Source: VRUE01 sp045805805 (GTDB lineage: Bacteria; Actinomycetota; Thermoleophilia; Solirubrobacterales; 70-9). From it: DNA of 64,000 bases. The DNA lies in NCBI GenBank assembly GCA_045805805.1, contig JBJMKO010000111.1:51858-115857 (forward strand), written 5' to 3'. Position 1 is the first letter of the stretch. Every line of letters starts with the position of its first letter. The notes beneath the pieces were generated by a model. The model did not search any database. It saw only the letters and a list, made by a program, of their open reading frames with translations, and was not told the DNA's origin. The translations under genes and the position numbers were made by a program. This document shows, in pieces, positions 7,882 to 15,343 of this stretch.

Positions 7882-7954
7882 CGCCCCAGGCTGGATTCGA
7901 ACCAGCGACCATCGGCTTAGAAGGCCGGTGCTCTGTCCTCTGAGCTACTGGGGC
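7882..7954 (-). tRNA. tRNA-Arg (TCT anticodon)
   Basis: The reverse complement gives a 73-nt cloverleaf: acceptor GCCCCAG/CTGGGGC, D-arm GCTCAGAGGACAGAGC, anticodon loop CTTCTAA (anticodon TCT, reads AGA/AGG), T-arm CTGGTTCGAATCCAG, discriminator G. CCA is not encoded. Confidence 0.95.
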
Positions 7955-8007
7955 GGGTAGGCCTAGATTAGGCCCTGGAAAGCCCGTTGGCGTAGGATCC
8001 TCGCGCT

Positions 8008-8808
8008 ATGGCGAGCGTCGATGCAGCGGGGACAGAACTGCACTACCTGCGTGCCGGGGAGGGCGAGCCGCTGCTGCTGATCCAGGGGATGAGCGCCACC
8101 CACCTGACCTGGGGCCGGCCTTTCCTCGACGAACTCGAGCGGAGCTTCGACTGCATCGTCTTCGACAATCGCGGCATGGGGCTCTCCGGTCAGGCGGCGC
8201 TGCCGTTCACGATCGCCGACATGGCCGCCGACACCGCCGCCCTGCTCGACGCGCTGGAGATCGAGACCGCACACGTGGTCGGGATCTCGATGGGCGGGAT
8301 GATCGCCCAGGAGCTGGCGCTTGCCCATCCCGAGCGGATCCGCACGCTGACGATTGGCGCCAGCTACTGCGGTGGCCCCAACGGGACGCTGATGGCGCCC
8401 GAGGACCTGCAGATGCTCGGTGCCGCCTACGCCTCCGGCGAACCCGAGCAGGTCTTCCGCGCGATGTGGGAGATCAACCTCTCTCCCACCTTCCGCGAGG
8501 ACGACTCCCGCTTTGCCGCCTTCACCGAGATGGGCTCGGCGCTGCCGGCTCCCCAGCCCGTGGTCCTGCAGCAGATGCGCGCCTGCGGCGCCCACGACAC
8601 GCACGAGCGCCTCGGCCAGATCTCCCTGCCGACGCTGGTCATCCACGGCGATGCCGACCGCCTGCTCGGGCACGGCAACGGCCGCGAGATCGCCGCGCTG
8701 ATCCCCGCCCGCCTGGAGACGCTCGAGGGCGTCGGCCACATGTTCTGGTGGGAGCAGCCGCAGCGCTCGGCGGAGCTGATCCGCGAGCACGCTCTGGCGC
8801 CGGTCTGA
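8008..8808 (+). CDS. Alpha/beta-fold hydrolase
   Basis: 266-residue soluble hydrolase. The catalytic triad is visible: nucleophile Ser in GISMGG (about residue 96), Asp in HGDADRL (about 215) and His in GVGHMFWWEQP (about 243). The FDNRGMGLSG segment supplies the usual turn after strand 4, and LLLIQGMSATHLTWG holds the oxyanion-hole region. Family members hydrolyse esters, lactones or C-C bonds; the substrate is undetermined. The gene is monocistronic, convergent with the glycosyltransferase-like gene at 8872; palindrome B1 lies between them. Confidence 0.9.
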   Translation: MASVDAAGTELHYLRAGEGEPLLLIQGMSATHLTWGRPFLDELERSFDCIVFDNRGMGLSGQAALPFTIADMAADTAALLDALEIETAHVVGISMGGMIAQELALAHPERIRTLTIGASYCGGPNGTLMAPEDLQMLGAAYASGEPEQVFRAMWEINLSPTFREDDSRFAAFTEMGSALPAPQPVVLQQMRACGAHDTHERLGQISLPTLVIHGDADRLLGHGNGREIAALIPARLETLEGVGHMFWWEQPQRSAELIREHALAPV

Positions 8809-8821
8809 GCGATTCCGCCGC

Positions 8822-8866
8822 CCACGGGACCCAAAGCGGAAATATGGATCGCTTTGAGGCCCGTCG
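8822..8866. repeat. Dispersed palindrome family B, copy B1
   Basis: Arms ACGGGACCCAAAGCG (8824-8838) and CGCTTTGAGGCCCGT (8850-8864), two mismatches. It lies between convergent stops at 8808 and 8872. Outer parts (ACGGGAC / GGCCCGTCG) match B2-B4, including the off-centre A opposite G; the inner part differs. Confidence 0.65.
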
Positions 8867-8871
8867 ACCTG

Positions 8872-11046
8872 TCAGCCTTCGCCGAGCCTGGCGCACCCGG
8901 CCGGGTCGAGCTTGCCCTTGACCTTGAAGACGTAGTCGGGCTCGGGCGTGATCGTCGGCTCTTCGATGATCTGTTCCAGCGCCGGATCGGTCTTTAGCCA
9001 GGCGTAGATCGGATACCAGTATTCCGCCTCCCGCGAGTCCTGCGTGAACTGGCTGACGATCAGGAAGTCGTAGTCGCCGGCGTTGACCCGGCGCCGAAAC
9101 TGGGCACAGCTGGTGGCGAGGCGGTAAGCGCCATCGGGGCCCGGCACCCCGATGAACTGGACGTAGTTGTTGAGTTTGGCGCCGTAGAAGCCGTACTGGC
9201 CGAAGAAGATCTCTCCCGAGCCGGCGATGCCGATCCGCTTGTCGTCTTGCTTGCGGGCAAAGGCGTATGCCTGCTTCGGCCCGCCGTCCTGGAGGAAGTG
9301 ATCGACTTCCGTGTAGTGGTGGTCGACGTACTGCACCTCCTGGGCGCGGCCGAGGACCACGGCCAGCAGCAGGACCGCGCCCGCCGCCCCGGCGACGACG
9401 GCGCGGCTGACGCTTCGCCGCGAGCGCGCCAGCCCCAGTCCCGCCGGCGCCCAGACCAGTGCCAGGGTGAGGAAGACCGTGCCGACGATGTAGCCGGGGT
9501 ACCAGCGCGGCGTCGTCAGCACGGTGATCGCGTAGACGCCGAGGAGGAAGTACAGCGTTTGCCGAGCGCGCCGGTCGGGCGCCCGTAGCGGTCGCGCGAT
9601 CGGCAGCAGGACGAGCGCCAGGACCAGGCCCGGGATCAGGTAGCGGGTGTTGGTGAAGAAGCCCGTCGGCGAGCCCTCCTGCCCGGCGGCGGTGAGCGGG
9701 GTGAAGATGTAGACGAGTGCGGTCGCCAGCGCCCCCACGGCGACCACCCGCAGGATCTTGTTGCGGGAGCGCAGGGCGACGTAGAGGGCGGCCGCGACGG
9801 CGACGATCAGGATCAGCGGCCAGAGCAGCCCCAGCGCGTTGTCGAGCTCTGGGAAGAACCAGCGTCGATAGATCGTCGGCTCGGTCAGGTAGTGGGCGAC
9901 GGCGAAGCGCGGCCGCGGGTCGAGTGGCATCTGGTCGGGGCGGGGCAGGTGCAGCGGCCCGAAGCCGATCTGCGGGAGTGGGTTGCCGCCGGTCTTGATC
10001 GCCGCCCGCACGTACCAGTAGCCGCCGACCAGGAAGGTCGAGAGACCGAGCACCCAGGCGGTGGTGAGGCGCCGCCCACGGCCGCTGAAGACGATCACCC
10101 CGAGCCCGATCGCGACGACCGGGATCAGGAAGGTGAGCTTGACCGAGGCAGCGAGGCCGGCGGCGATCCCGGCGATCACCAACGGCCCCTTGTCGAGCAG
10201 CGGCGCGTCGCGCTCCGGCGTGTCCTGGACCGCGCCCGAATCGGGCGCCCGTCTCTGGTGCGCGTTGATCAGGAAGGCGGCGAAGGCGATCAGGAAGGCG
10301 AGCCCCATGATGTCGTTGCGGCCCTCGCCCGGCTGGGTCTCGATCATCACCCCCGAGTCGAGCACGATCGCCGCCGCCACCAGCGTCGCCGGGCCGACCT
10401 TGTAGGGGCGCCCGACGCACCAGGCGCCGAGCAGGGCGATCGCCAGCCAGAGCAGGTTGATCAGCGGCGAGAGCCAGTCGGTCTTGAAGAGGACGATCGC
10501 GGTGCCGTGGATCAGCTCCGAGCTCTGCGGGTAGAACCAGGCGGCGAGACGCAGCGGGTCGGTGAAGTGCAGGTGGACCGTCGAGTGTTCCTGGGCGATC
10601 CGCGCCGCGAAGGGCATGTGGTACCAGGTCGTGTCGCCGCCGAACATCCCCTGGTCGAGGCTGAGCTGGGAGGGGAAGGTCCACTCGGCGACCGTGAAGG
10701 AGGCGACGGCGAGGGCGATCAGCAGGGCGACCGTCTGCACCTGCGGAGCGCTGACCTCTCTGTCCGTAGGGGGCGCCATGTGCCGGCCCAGCAGAGCGGC
10801 GAGAAGGCCGATCGCGATGCAGACGAGAATCGTCCAGCCGACCGTGAGGATGCTGAGGCTGCCCAGCAGCTCGAGCGAGACGACCAGCAGCGCGACCGCG
10901 ATCGTGGCGTCGGCGAGCCGCGCCAGCGCCCCGGAGAATTCGGGGACGATCCAGCGCCGCAGCCAGTAGCCGCCGAGGCCGACCGCGCTGACGATGCCGA
11001 TCACGGCGAGGCAGCCGCCGATGTAGGAGCCGAAGGAGGGGGTCAC
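8872..11046 (-). CDS. Multi-pass membrane glycosyltransferase-like protein (GT39/ArnT-like)
   Basis: 724 residues with about twelve to fourteen hydrophobic segments and a long, poorly hydrophobic C-terminal domain of about 170 residues after the last helix. The first extracytoplasmic loop holds WTFPSQLSLDQGMFGGDTTWYHMPFAARIA, with acidic and His residues in the position where GT-C enzymes place their catalytic Asp. Further loops contain FYPQSSELIHGTA and the C-terminal part has KRIGIAGSGEIFFGQYG. This topology is typical of GT-C family mannosyl/arabinosyl-transferases that use polyprenyl-phosphate sugars at the outer membrane face. No close family is assigned. The gene stands alone between B1 and the msrA region. 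Confidence 0.7.
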   Translation of the reverse strand: MTPSFGSYIGGCLAVIGIVSAVGLGGYWLRRWIVPEFSGALARLADATIAVALLVVSLELLGSLSILTVGWTILVCIAIGLLAALLGRHMAPPTDREVSAPQVQTVALLIALAVASFTVAEWTFPSQLSLDQGMFGGDTTWYHMPFAARIAQEHSTVHLHFTDPLRLAAWFYPQSSELIHGTAIVLFKTDWLSPLINLLWLAIALLGAWCVGRPYKVGPATLVAAAIVLDSGVMIETQPGEGRNDIMGLAFLIAFAAFLINAHQRRAPDSGAVQDTPERDAPLLDKGPLVIAGIAAGLAASVKLTFLIPVVAIGLGVIVFSGRGRRLTTAWVLGLSTFLVGGYWYVRAAIKTGGNPLPQIGFGPLHLPRPDQMPLDPRPRFAVAHYLTEPTIYRRWFFPELDNALGLLWPLILIVAVAAALYVALRSRNKILRVVAVGALATALVYIFTPLTAAGQEGSPTGFFTNTRYLIPGLVLALVLLPIARPLRAPDRRARQTLYFLLGVYAITVLTTPRWYPGYIVGTVFLTLALVWAPAGLGLARSRRSVSRAVVAGAAGAVLLLAVVLGRAQEVQYVDHHYTEVDHFLQDGGPKQAYAFARKQDDKRIGIAGSGEIFFGQYGFYGAKLNNYVQFIGVPGPDGAYRLATSCAQFRRRVNAGDYDFLIVSQFTQDSREAEYWYPIYAWLKTDPALEQIIEEPTITPEPDYVFKVKGKLDPAGCARLGEG

Positions 11047-11106
11047 CGGCGCGGGATGCTATTCGCCGGGGCGGGCGGCCAACGACCCGCTTATCAGCGG
11101 CCCGCT

Positions 11107-11143
11107 GTCGTCATTTCAGTCGCTATGCGACTGAAATGACGAC
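11107..11143. repeat. Dispersed palindrome family G, copy G1
   Basis: Perfect 17-bp arms, GTCGTCATTTCAGTCGC and GCGACTGAAATGACGAC, with a 3-nt loop. The msrA stop codon lies inside the left arm, so the last eight residues of MsrA (SFQSHSD and neighbours) are encoded by the element. The outer part GTCGTCATTTC / GAAATGACGAC recurs inside glmM (G2). Confidence 0.85.
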
Positions 11144-11787
11144 GCCGCGGCAGGGATCCGGCAGGAGACCCCGGTCCCGGCCAGGCCGCAGTAGCCGTTC
11201 GGGACCTTGTGCAGGTACTGCTGGTGGTAGTCCTCGGCGTAGTAGAAGGGGCCGGCCGGCTCGACCTCGGTGGTGACCGGCTCGTGGCCGGCGGCGCGCA
11301 GGTCCTCGTCATAGGCGCGGCGCACCATCTCCGCCGTCTCCTTCTGGGCGTCGTTGACGAAGTAGATCCCCGAGCGGTACTGGGTGCCGACGTCGTTGCC
11401 CTGGCGCATGCCCTGGGTCGGGTCGTGCTCCTCGAAGAGGACCTTGAGCAGGTCGACGTAGGAGACCCTGGCGGGGTCGAAGGCGACGAGCACCGCCTCC
11501 GCGTGGCCGGTCTTGCCGGTGCAGACCTCCTCGTAGGTCGGGTTCGGGGTGGTCCCGTTCATGTAGCCGACTGCCGTCGTGTAAACGCCGTCGATGTCCC
11601 AGAAGAGACGCTCCGCCCCCCAGAAGCATCCGAGCGCGAAGTAGGCCTTCTCTATCCCGTCCGGAAAGGGCGGCTGCAGGGGCCCCTTCAGCACCGCGTG
11701 GCGCTCCGGCACACCGAAGGCCGGCTCGCTGCGACCGGGCAGTGCCTCCTCGGCGGCCGGCATCCGCGCCTTCTTCGAAAACAGCAT
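11116..11787 (-). CDS. msrA: Peptide-methionine (S)-S-oxide reductase
   Basis: 223 residues. GCFWG with catalytic Cys54, followed by GVYTTAVGYMNGTTPNPTYEEVCTGKTGHAEAV and the FFEEHDPTQ-type segment, is diagnostic of MsrA, which reduces S-methionine sulfoxide in oxidised proteins using thioredoxin (a thioredoxin reductase is encoded at 29 kb). The PNGYCGLAGTGVSC block near the C-terminus holds the resolving cysteines. An N-terminal extension of about 45 residues precedes the core. The C-terminal tail after VSCRIPAAA is contributed by palindrome G1, which contains the stop codon. Confidence 0.95.
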   Translation of the reverse strand: MLFSKKARMPAAEEALPGRSEPAFGVPERHAVLKGPLQPPFPDGIEKAYFALGCFWGAERLFWDIDGVYTTAVGYMNGTTPNPTYEEVCTGKTGHAEAVLVAFDPARVSYVDLLKVLFEEHDPTQGMRQGNDVGTQYRSGIYFVNDAQKETAEMVRRAYDEDLRAAGHEPVTTEVEPAGPFYYAEDYHQQYLHKVPNGYCGLAGTGVSCRIPAAASSFQSHSD

Positions 11788-12154
11788 GCCCCCCAGCTTA
11801 CGCTCCGCGAAACTGGCATCAAATTCCCTACCTGCCGGAACGGGAATTGATGCAGTTCGGGCCAGAACGGGTAGCGTTCACCGCATCGGCTGCCTCGTCG
11901 TCCTATTTGCCCTGATCTCGCCCCGTCTGGCACTGTTCCTGCTGTGGCTGTTTACCAACCTGCTCAGCCGCGCCTTCGAGAGCTGGTTCGTTCCCTTTCT
12001 CGGCTTCTTCCTGCTGCCCTGGACGACGCTGGCCTACGCCGGGATGTGGAGCTCCTCCAACAAGATCTCCGGCTTCGAGTGGTTCATCGTCATCCTCGCC
12101 TTCGTGATCGACCTCGGCTCCTACGCGCAGAGCAACCGGCGGCGAACCGCTTAG
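11786..12154 (+). CDS. Small two-to-three-helix membrane protein, start uncertain
   Basis: The conserved-looking part begins GCLVVLFALISPRLALFLLW and continues with FLGFFLLPWTTLAYAGMW and FEWFIVILAFVIDLGSY, then a basic tail (SNRRRTA): three membrane segments in about 88 residues, a layout common among actinobacterial small membrane proteins. The only in-frame standard start codon is the ATG at 11786, which lies 99 bp upstream, overlaps the msrA start and would make residues 8-25 product of palindrome F1. An ATC at 11885 falls exactly where homologous proteins would be expected to start (before GCL). Function unknown. Confidence 0.55.
   Translation: MPPSLRSAKLASNSLPAGTGIDAVRARTGSVHRIGCLVVLFALISPRLALFLLWLFTNLLSRAFESWFVPFLGFFLLPWTTLAYAGMWSSSNKISGFEWFIVILAFVIDLGSYAQSNRRRTA
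11808..11860. repeat. Dispersed palindrome family F, copy F1
   Basis: Arms CGAAACTGGCATCAAATTCCC and GGGAATTGATGCAGTTCG pair with two small irregularities. The GAACTGCATCAA/TTGATGCAGTTCG pair is shared with F2 (22782-22832). It lies just upstream of, or inside, the 5' end of the small membrane protein gene and 20 bp upstream of the msrA start. Confidence 0.8.
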
Positions 12155-12423
12155 CTGGGCACCGCGGCGACGGGAAAGGCCAGCCTGATGTGGGCCTTGG
12201 AGAGGATCATGAAGTCGCGCCGCTCCGCCCCGCCGCCCTCCAGCGGCGAGACCTCGACGTCGACCAGAGGGATGAAGGAGATGTCGCCCCGGTTGAACGA
12301 GTCCGAAAGCCGGCTCTGGTAGCCCTGCGAAGGCAGGGTCATGTCGCCGACTATCCAGTGCCGGTCGGTTTCGAACTGAACCCGTTCGACCCGCCGCTCG
12401 CTCTGGCTCAAATCCCCCGTCAC
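12151..12423 (-). CDS. Small conserved hypothetical protein
   Basis: About 90 residues. The core RVERVQFETDRHWIVGDMTL, GYQSRLSDSFNRGDISFIPL and DVEVSPLEGGG/RDFMILSKAHIRLAFP looks like a small beta-rich regulatory-type domain seen in Thermoleophilia genomes; I do not know a function. The GTG at 12423 is chosen because upstream codons run into palindrome I1 and the methyltransferase remnant. The frame stays open further upstream to 12807, but that portion is an out-of-frame shadow of the remnant. It overlaps the end of the small membrane protein gene by 4 bp on the opposite strand. Confidence 0.6.
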   Translation of the reverse strand: MTGDLSQSERRVERVQFETDRHWIVGDMTLPSQGYQSRLSDSFNRGDISFIPLVDVEVSPLEGGGAERRDFMILSKAHIRLAFPVAAVPS

Positions 12424-12451
12424 GGGGCGGCTATCGGCACGGAGTGCACCG

Positions 12452-12483
12452 GACGCGAGTTGGACAATCGTCCAACTCGCGTC
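12452..12483. repeat. Perfect inverted repeat, singleton I
   Basis: Arms GACGCGAGTTGGAC and GTCCAACTCGCGTC (14 bp, perfect) around a 4-nt loop. Located between the methyltransferase remnant and the downstream small gene, on the 5' side of the latter. Confidence 0.75.
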
Positions 12484-12496
12484 GCGTGTCCTCAAC

Positions 12497-12816
12497 TCAG
12501 CCTGTGGACCAGGGAACCCTGAGAGGCCGCCAACGCGGCACATTCCGCTTGTACAAGCGGAATTCGTCCCCAAACCGACGCTCCAAACCTGGCTCCTCCA
12601 CGGCAGCGAAGAAGACGGCGTTGGGCGAAGAAAAGAATCGCCCAGACGATGATCCCCGGCGAGCCAAGCAGAAGCCCCTCCCCCACCAACACGGTGAGAA
12701 CCGCGACGATCATCGGATTGCGAACGTGGCGGTAAGGACCCTCGACGACCAGCTCCGGGTCGGATCCCACGGCGCGGAACGACCACCGTCACGGTGCCCG
12801 GCAGCACCGCGATCGC
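12497..12816 (-). pseudogene. Isoprenylcysteine carboxyl methyltransferase (ICMT)-like remnant
   Basis: Three pieces of one protein lie in two frames. The first, VLPGTVTVVVP (12790-12816), resembles the N-terminal helix of ICMT-like methyltransferases. It is joined directly to GSDPELVVEGPYRHVRNPMI and a helix VAVLTVLVGEGLLLGS/IIVWAILFFA, the S-adenosylmethionine-binding region, so about 60-80 residues are missing. Around 12625 the frame shifts, and the C-terminal block resumes as NAVFFAAVEEPGLERRFGDE, then YKRNVPRW, ending with TGA at 12497-12499. At least one internal deletion plus one frameshift make it non-functional. It is the clearest decayed gene in the window. Confidence 0.8.
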
Positions 12817-12818
12817 CC

Positions 12819-12838
12819 GAGCCTGTCTCGACAGGCTC
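12819..12838. repeat. Short palindrome GAGCCTGTC/GACAGGCTC
   Basis: Nine-bp perfect arms with a 2-nt spacer, 5 bp before the stop of the ABM-like gene and at the 5' edge of the decayed methyltransferase. It may be a deletion endpoint or a terminator. Confidence 0.6.
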
Positions 12839-12842
12839 AGTG

Positions 12843-13118
12843 CTAGCGCCTGACGATGCTGTGGATCTCCATCACCTCTGGTGTGCCCGGCTCGATTCCG
12901 ACCTCAGCGAGGATCGGCATCAGCTTCTCGCCGAACGCGTCGAGCTGCTCTTGGGAGTCCCAGATCTCGCTGACGCGAAGGTTTCCGTCGGTGCCGAAGC
13001 AGACGTGGTAGTCGAGCCCCTCGGGCGGGAAGACACCCGCCTCTTCGAGCTTGCGAACGCTCTCGTCGTACTGCGCTGCCGTCAAGGATGCTGGGGCGAA
13101 GCGGATAAGGACGCTCAT
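12843..13118 (-). CDS. Antibiotic-biosynthesis-monooxygenase-like small protein
   Basis: 91 residues with the dimeric alpha+beta barrel look of ABM-like proteins: LIRFAPASLTAAQYDESVRKL, a central YHVCFGTDGNLRVSEIWDSQ strand pair, then FGEKLMPILAEVGIEPGTPEVMEIHSIV. Family members are small quinol or haem monooxygenases or simply stress-response proteins; no catalytic residue can be assigned. ATG at 13118, with GGAGC a few bases upstream. Divergent from the phosphatase-like gene. Confidence 0.7.
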   Translation of the reverse strand: MSVLIRFAPASLTAAQYDESVRKLEEAGVFPPEGLDYHVCFGTDGNLRVSEIWDSQEQLDAFGEKLMPILAEVGIEPGTPEVMEIHSIVRR

Positions 13119-13216
13119 CGAATTGCTCCTTGGTCGGGTTCATGTCGACCCTAGCCGATGGGCCGAGGCACCTATCCACATTTGACAGCTACGTGGCAGC
13201 CGGTACGTTGCGGGAG

Positions 13217-13660
13217 ATGACGGATTTCGAGAGGCCCGCGGAAATGACGTTCAACAGGGGGCTTATCGCCGATCCGGAGGCGTTCGCCCGCGACATGGAG
13301 GCCGCGTCTTGGCTGTTCCTCTGCGGCGAGGAGTTCGCCGCAATGGACGGGGGGATGTCATACGCCGACGTCCAGGCGGCAGTCGCCGAGTCGGCCAACG
13401 TCGTCTCCGACCCACCCAGGGTCCTCGACATGGATCTGGCTCGCCAACACGTGGCCGCCCTGAACAAGCTCCCCCGGCCGACCCTCGTGACCTGCCGGAC
13501 AGGCCCGCGCTCGTCGGCCTTGGTCTACCTCTACGCGGGTCTCAAGGCCGGCGCGACCGCCGATGAAGTCCTTGCTCGCGCCGAAGAGGACGAGGCCCCC
13601 TTCGCAGGCTCCGACGAACTGCGGGCCTGGGTCGTGCAGGGCCTTGGCGAGCTTCCCTGA
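13217..13660 (+). CDS. Protein with tyrosine-phosphatase-like CxxGxRS loop (DUF442-like)
   Basis: 147 residues from the ATG at 13217; the frame remains open to 13130. The motif LVTCRTGPRSSAL near residue 100 matches the C-x5-R phosphate-binding loop of dual-specificity phosphatases, in the form found in DUF442/Blh-type proteins, and an acidic MSYADVQAAVAE segment precedes it. The N-terminal half (NRGLIADPEAFARDMEAAS) is not recognised. Phosphatase activity is inference from the loop. The downstream start leaves about 100 bp for divergent promoters; the upstream one would leave 12 bp. Confidence 0.55.
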   Translation: MTDFERPAEMTFNRGLIADPEAFARDMEAASWLFLCGEEFAAMDGGMSYADVQAAVAESANVVSDPPRVLDMDLARQHVAALNKLPRPTLVTCRTGPRSSALVYLYAGLKAGATADEVLARAEEDEAPFAGSDELRAWVVQGLGELP

Positions 13661-13681
13661 GCAGAGTCACTTTCGACCGCA

Positions 13682-13723
13682 CAAGACACTCGTGCCCTGA
13701 TAACTGACCGCTATACTGTCCAT
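13682..13723 (+). promoter_or_regulatory. Promoter of VapBC-type operon
   Basis: Directly upstream of the antitoxin ATG, the AT-rich stretch contains TGATAAC and TATACTGT (13708-13718). TATACT is a good -10 box placed about 10 bases before the ATG, suggesting a very short leader. Autoregulation by the antitoxin is expected from the family, but no clear inverted operator is seen. Confidence 0.45.
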
Positions 13724-13951
13724 ATGTCTAGACAAGTGACTGCTACTGACGCAAAGGCGACGATTCTTCGCCTCCTGGACGATGCCGAAGCTGGTGAAGA
13801 GATCGAGATCACCAGGCATGGCCGTCCGGTCGCCCGTCTCGTACCCGCATCTGGCGCACGCTCTCTCAAGGGCTCGTTCGAGGGTGTGGCGATAACCGCG
13901 GTCGAGGAGGAGGGCCTGTTCTCCACGGGCGAGGCTTGGAACGCCTCGTAG
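13724..13951 (+). CDS. Phd/YefM-family antitoxin
   Basis: 75 residues. The N-terminal half, QVTATDAKATILRLLDDAEA followed by EEIEITRHGRPVARLVP, is the standard Phd/YefM DNA-binding fold (dimeric, binds its own operator). The C-terminal tail, with Gly/Phe/Glu-rich disordered-looking residues, would wrap the toxin. The stop at 13951 is 2 bp before the PIN toxin ATG, a typical translationally coupled pair. Confidence 0.9.
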   Translation: MSRQVTATDAKATILRLLDDAEAGEEIEITRHGRPVARLVPASGARSLKGSFEGVAITAVEEEGLFSTGEAWNAS

Positions 13952-13953
13952 GC

Positions 13954-14346
13954 ATGGCTGCGGTTCTGCTGGATACCCACGTTGTCCACTGGTGGTCGGC
14001 CGAGCCTAAGCGAATCAGCAAACCGGCACGCAACGCCCTCGAGGAGGCGGATGAGCATGTCGTGGCGGCGATCTCCTGGTACGAGCTGGCTTGGCTGGCA
14101 AAGCATGAGCGGATCGTCGTCAACATTCCGATCCGATCCTGGCTGCAAGGCCTCGCCACGCAGCTTCGGACGATCGGCATGACCCCGGCAATCGCTGACA
14201 CGGCCGTCGCTCTCCCCTCTACATTCCCCGGCGACCCCGCCGATCGACTTATCTACGCAACCGCTATCGAGCACGGCCTGAAACTCGTGTCTAAGGACCA
14301 CGCGATCCGCGATCACGATCATCCCGCGTCTGCAGTGATCTGGTAA
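13954..14346 (+). CDS. PIN-domain toxin (VapC family)
   Basis: 130 residues. LLDTHVVHWWSAEP supplies the first catalytic Asp, ISWYELAWLAKHER the conserved Glu, and GDPADRLIYATAIEHG the third and fourth acidic residues (D-x-x-D), followed by LVSKDHAIR. This is the PIN ribonuclease fold that cleaves tRNA or rRNA in VapBC systems; the partner is a Phd-like antitoxin. ATG at 13954 rather than the GTG/ATG-like starts within the antitoxin end. Base composition around the pair is slightly less GC-rich than its neighbours, consistent with transfer. Confidence 0.92.
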   Translation: MAAVLLDTHVVHWWSAEPKRISKPARNALEEADEHVVAAISWYELAWLAKHERIVVNIPIRSWLQGLATQLRTIGMTPAIADTAVALPSTFPGDPADRLIYATAIEHGLKLVSKDHAIRDHDHPASAVIW

Positions 14347-14470
14347 TTCAGGTCCGATACCTCGAAGCATCCTGGGATCGAACGTTTCGAATCGTCGAGT
14401 TCCTTGATGGGTTTGGACACGGCGGGTCCGCGCCACAAGAGCGCATCACGCTTGCACACAACTGCGTCCT

Positions 14471-15001
14471 ATGATCGGCCGCGTGTCGCCGAGAATTCCT
14501 CCCACGATCGAAACGTCGAGGCTTCTATTGCGAGCTTGGACGCGACACGATCTGAAAGCCCACGCCGAGATGTCCGCCGACCCGGTAGCGATGCGATACA
14601 TCGGCGATGGAAAGGTGTTCGACCAAGGCCAGAGCTGGCGTGAAATCGCGATGCACATCGGTCACTGGGTGCTGCGAGGTTACGGCCAATGGGCGCTGGA
14701 GCGGAAGGAGGACGGCGCCTGGCTGGGTCAGGCAGGGTTCTGGAATCCGCCGGGGTGGCCGGGCCTAGAGGTCGGTTGGAAGCTCGCCAGGCATGCTTGG
14801 GGGGAGGGATACGCGACCGAGGCCGGCCAGGCGGCGATCGAGTGGGCCTGGGGCACACTCGACACGCCGGAGTTGATCTCAGTCATTCAGCCCGGCAACA
14901 CCGCGTCGATCCGCGTCGCCGAGCGACTCGGGATGCAGCGGCTACGAGAGTCGACCGTCAAAGGCCAGGCCGTGGTCATCTTCGGGATCGACAGACCATG
15001 A
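14471..15001 (+). CDS. GNAT-family acetyltransferase (RimJ/RimL-type)
   Basis: 176 residues. It begins with PTIETSRLLLRAWTRHDLKA, has an EVGWKLARHAWGEGYATEAG acetyl-CoA-binding block (the R/Q-x-x-G-x-G/A loop of GNAT motif A) and LISVIQPGNTASIRVAERLG (motif B), both typical of the RimJ/RimL N-acetyltransferase group. It acts in the cytosol, probably on a small molecule or protein N-terminus; the substrate is unknown. It stands between the VapBC-type and MazEF-type pairs in the accessory stretch. Confidence 0.88.
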   Translation: MIGRVSPRIPPTIETSRLLLRAWTRHDLKAHAEMSADPVAMRYIGDGKVFDQGQSWREIAMHIGHWVLRGYGQWALERKEDGAWLGQAGFWNPPGWPGLEVGWKLARHAWGEGYATEAGQAAIEWAWGTLDTPELISVIQPGNTASIRVAERLGMQRLRESTVKGQAVVIFGIDRP

Positions 15002-15024
15002 GGCCTGTCATTCATTCAGGGGAT

Positions 15025-15342
15025 TCAGAGGCCCAAGACCAAGGCAAGTGCGTCGTCCACCGCCCGAAGCTCATCGACGTCTAGACGGCCGGCGGAGCGC
15101 CCGAGGCGCTGGGGGTCTACGACAGTGCTCTGCTCGACGAGGACGCGCGTCTCGTTGCCATCAAGCTCGATCGTCGGTCGGAACGTAGCCGGCCGGGCAC
15201 CGGTAGAGGTGGGCGAAACGAGCGTCGTGCTCAGGGCCATGAACTCGTCAGCCTGAACCACCACTGCGTAACGAGCGCCCTGCTGCTCACGCCCGCGGGC
15301 GCCACGCGGCGAAGGCAGTCGAAAGATCTCTCCCCGGACCAC
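15025..15342 (-). CDS. MazF/PemK-family endoribonuclease toxin
   Basis: 105 residues from a GTG at 15342, one base after the antitoxin stop. GEIFRLPSPRGARGREQQGARYAVVVQ is the MazF N-terminal strand-loop-strand with the conserved RP/RY turn, STTLVSPTSTGARPATFRPTIEL follows, and VLVEQSTVVDPQRLG contains the usual Q-x-x-x-V-D-x-x-R-L helix. MazF toxins cut mRNA at short sites. A longer frame (to 15420) would overlap the antitoxin extensively, so the GTG is preferred. Confidence 0.88.
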   Translation of the reverse strand: MVRGEIFRLPSPRGARGREQQGARYAVVVQADEFMALSTTLVSPTSTGARPATFRPTIELDGNETRVLVEQSTVVDPQRLGRSAGRLDVDELRAVDDALALVLGL

Positions 15343-15343
15343 G

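Noticed and set aside
12542..12563. Perfect 22-bp palindrome ATTCCGCTTGTACAAGCGGAAT
   Set aside because: It lies in the decayed methyltransferase where codons for R-L-Y-K-R-N (family Y-R-x-Y-K-R-N) naturally generate a near palindrome; no second copy was seen.
13130..13216. Longer N-terminus for the phosphatase-like protein
   Set aside because: It would leave only 12 bp between divergent start codons and adds no recognisable motif.
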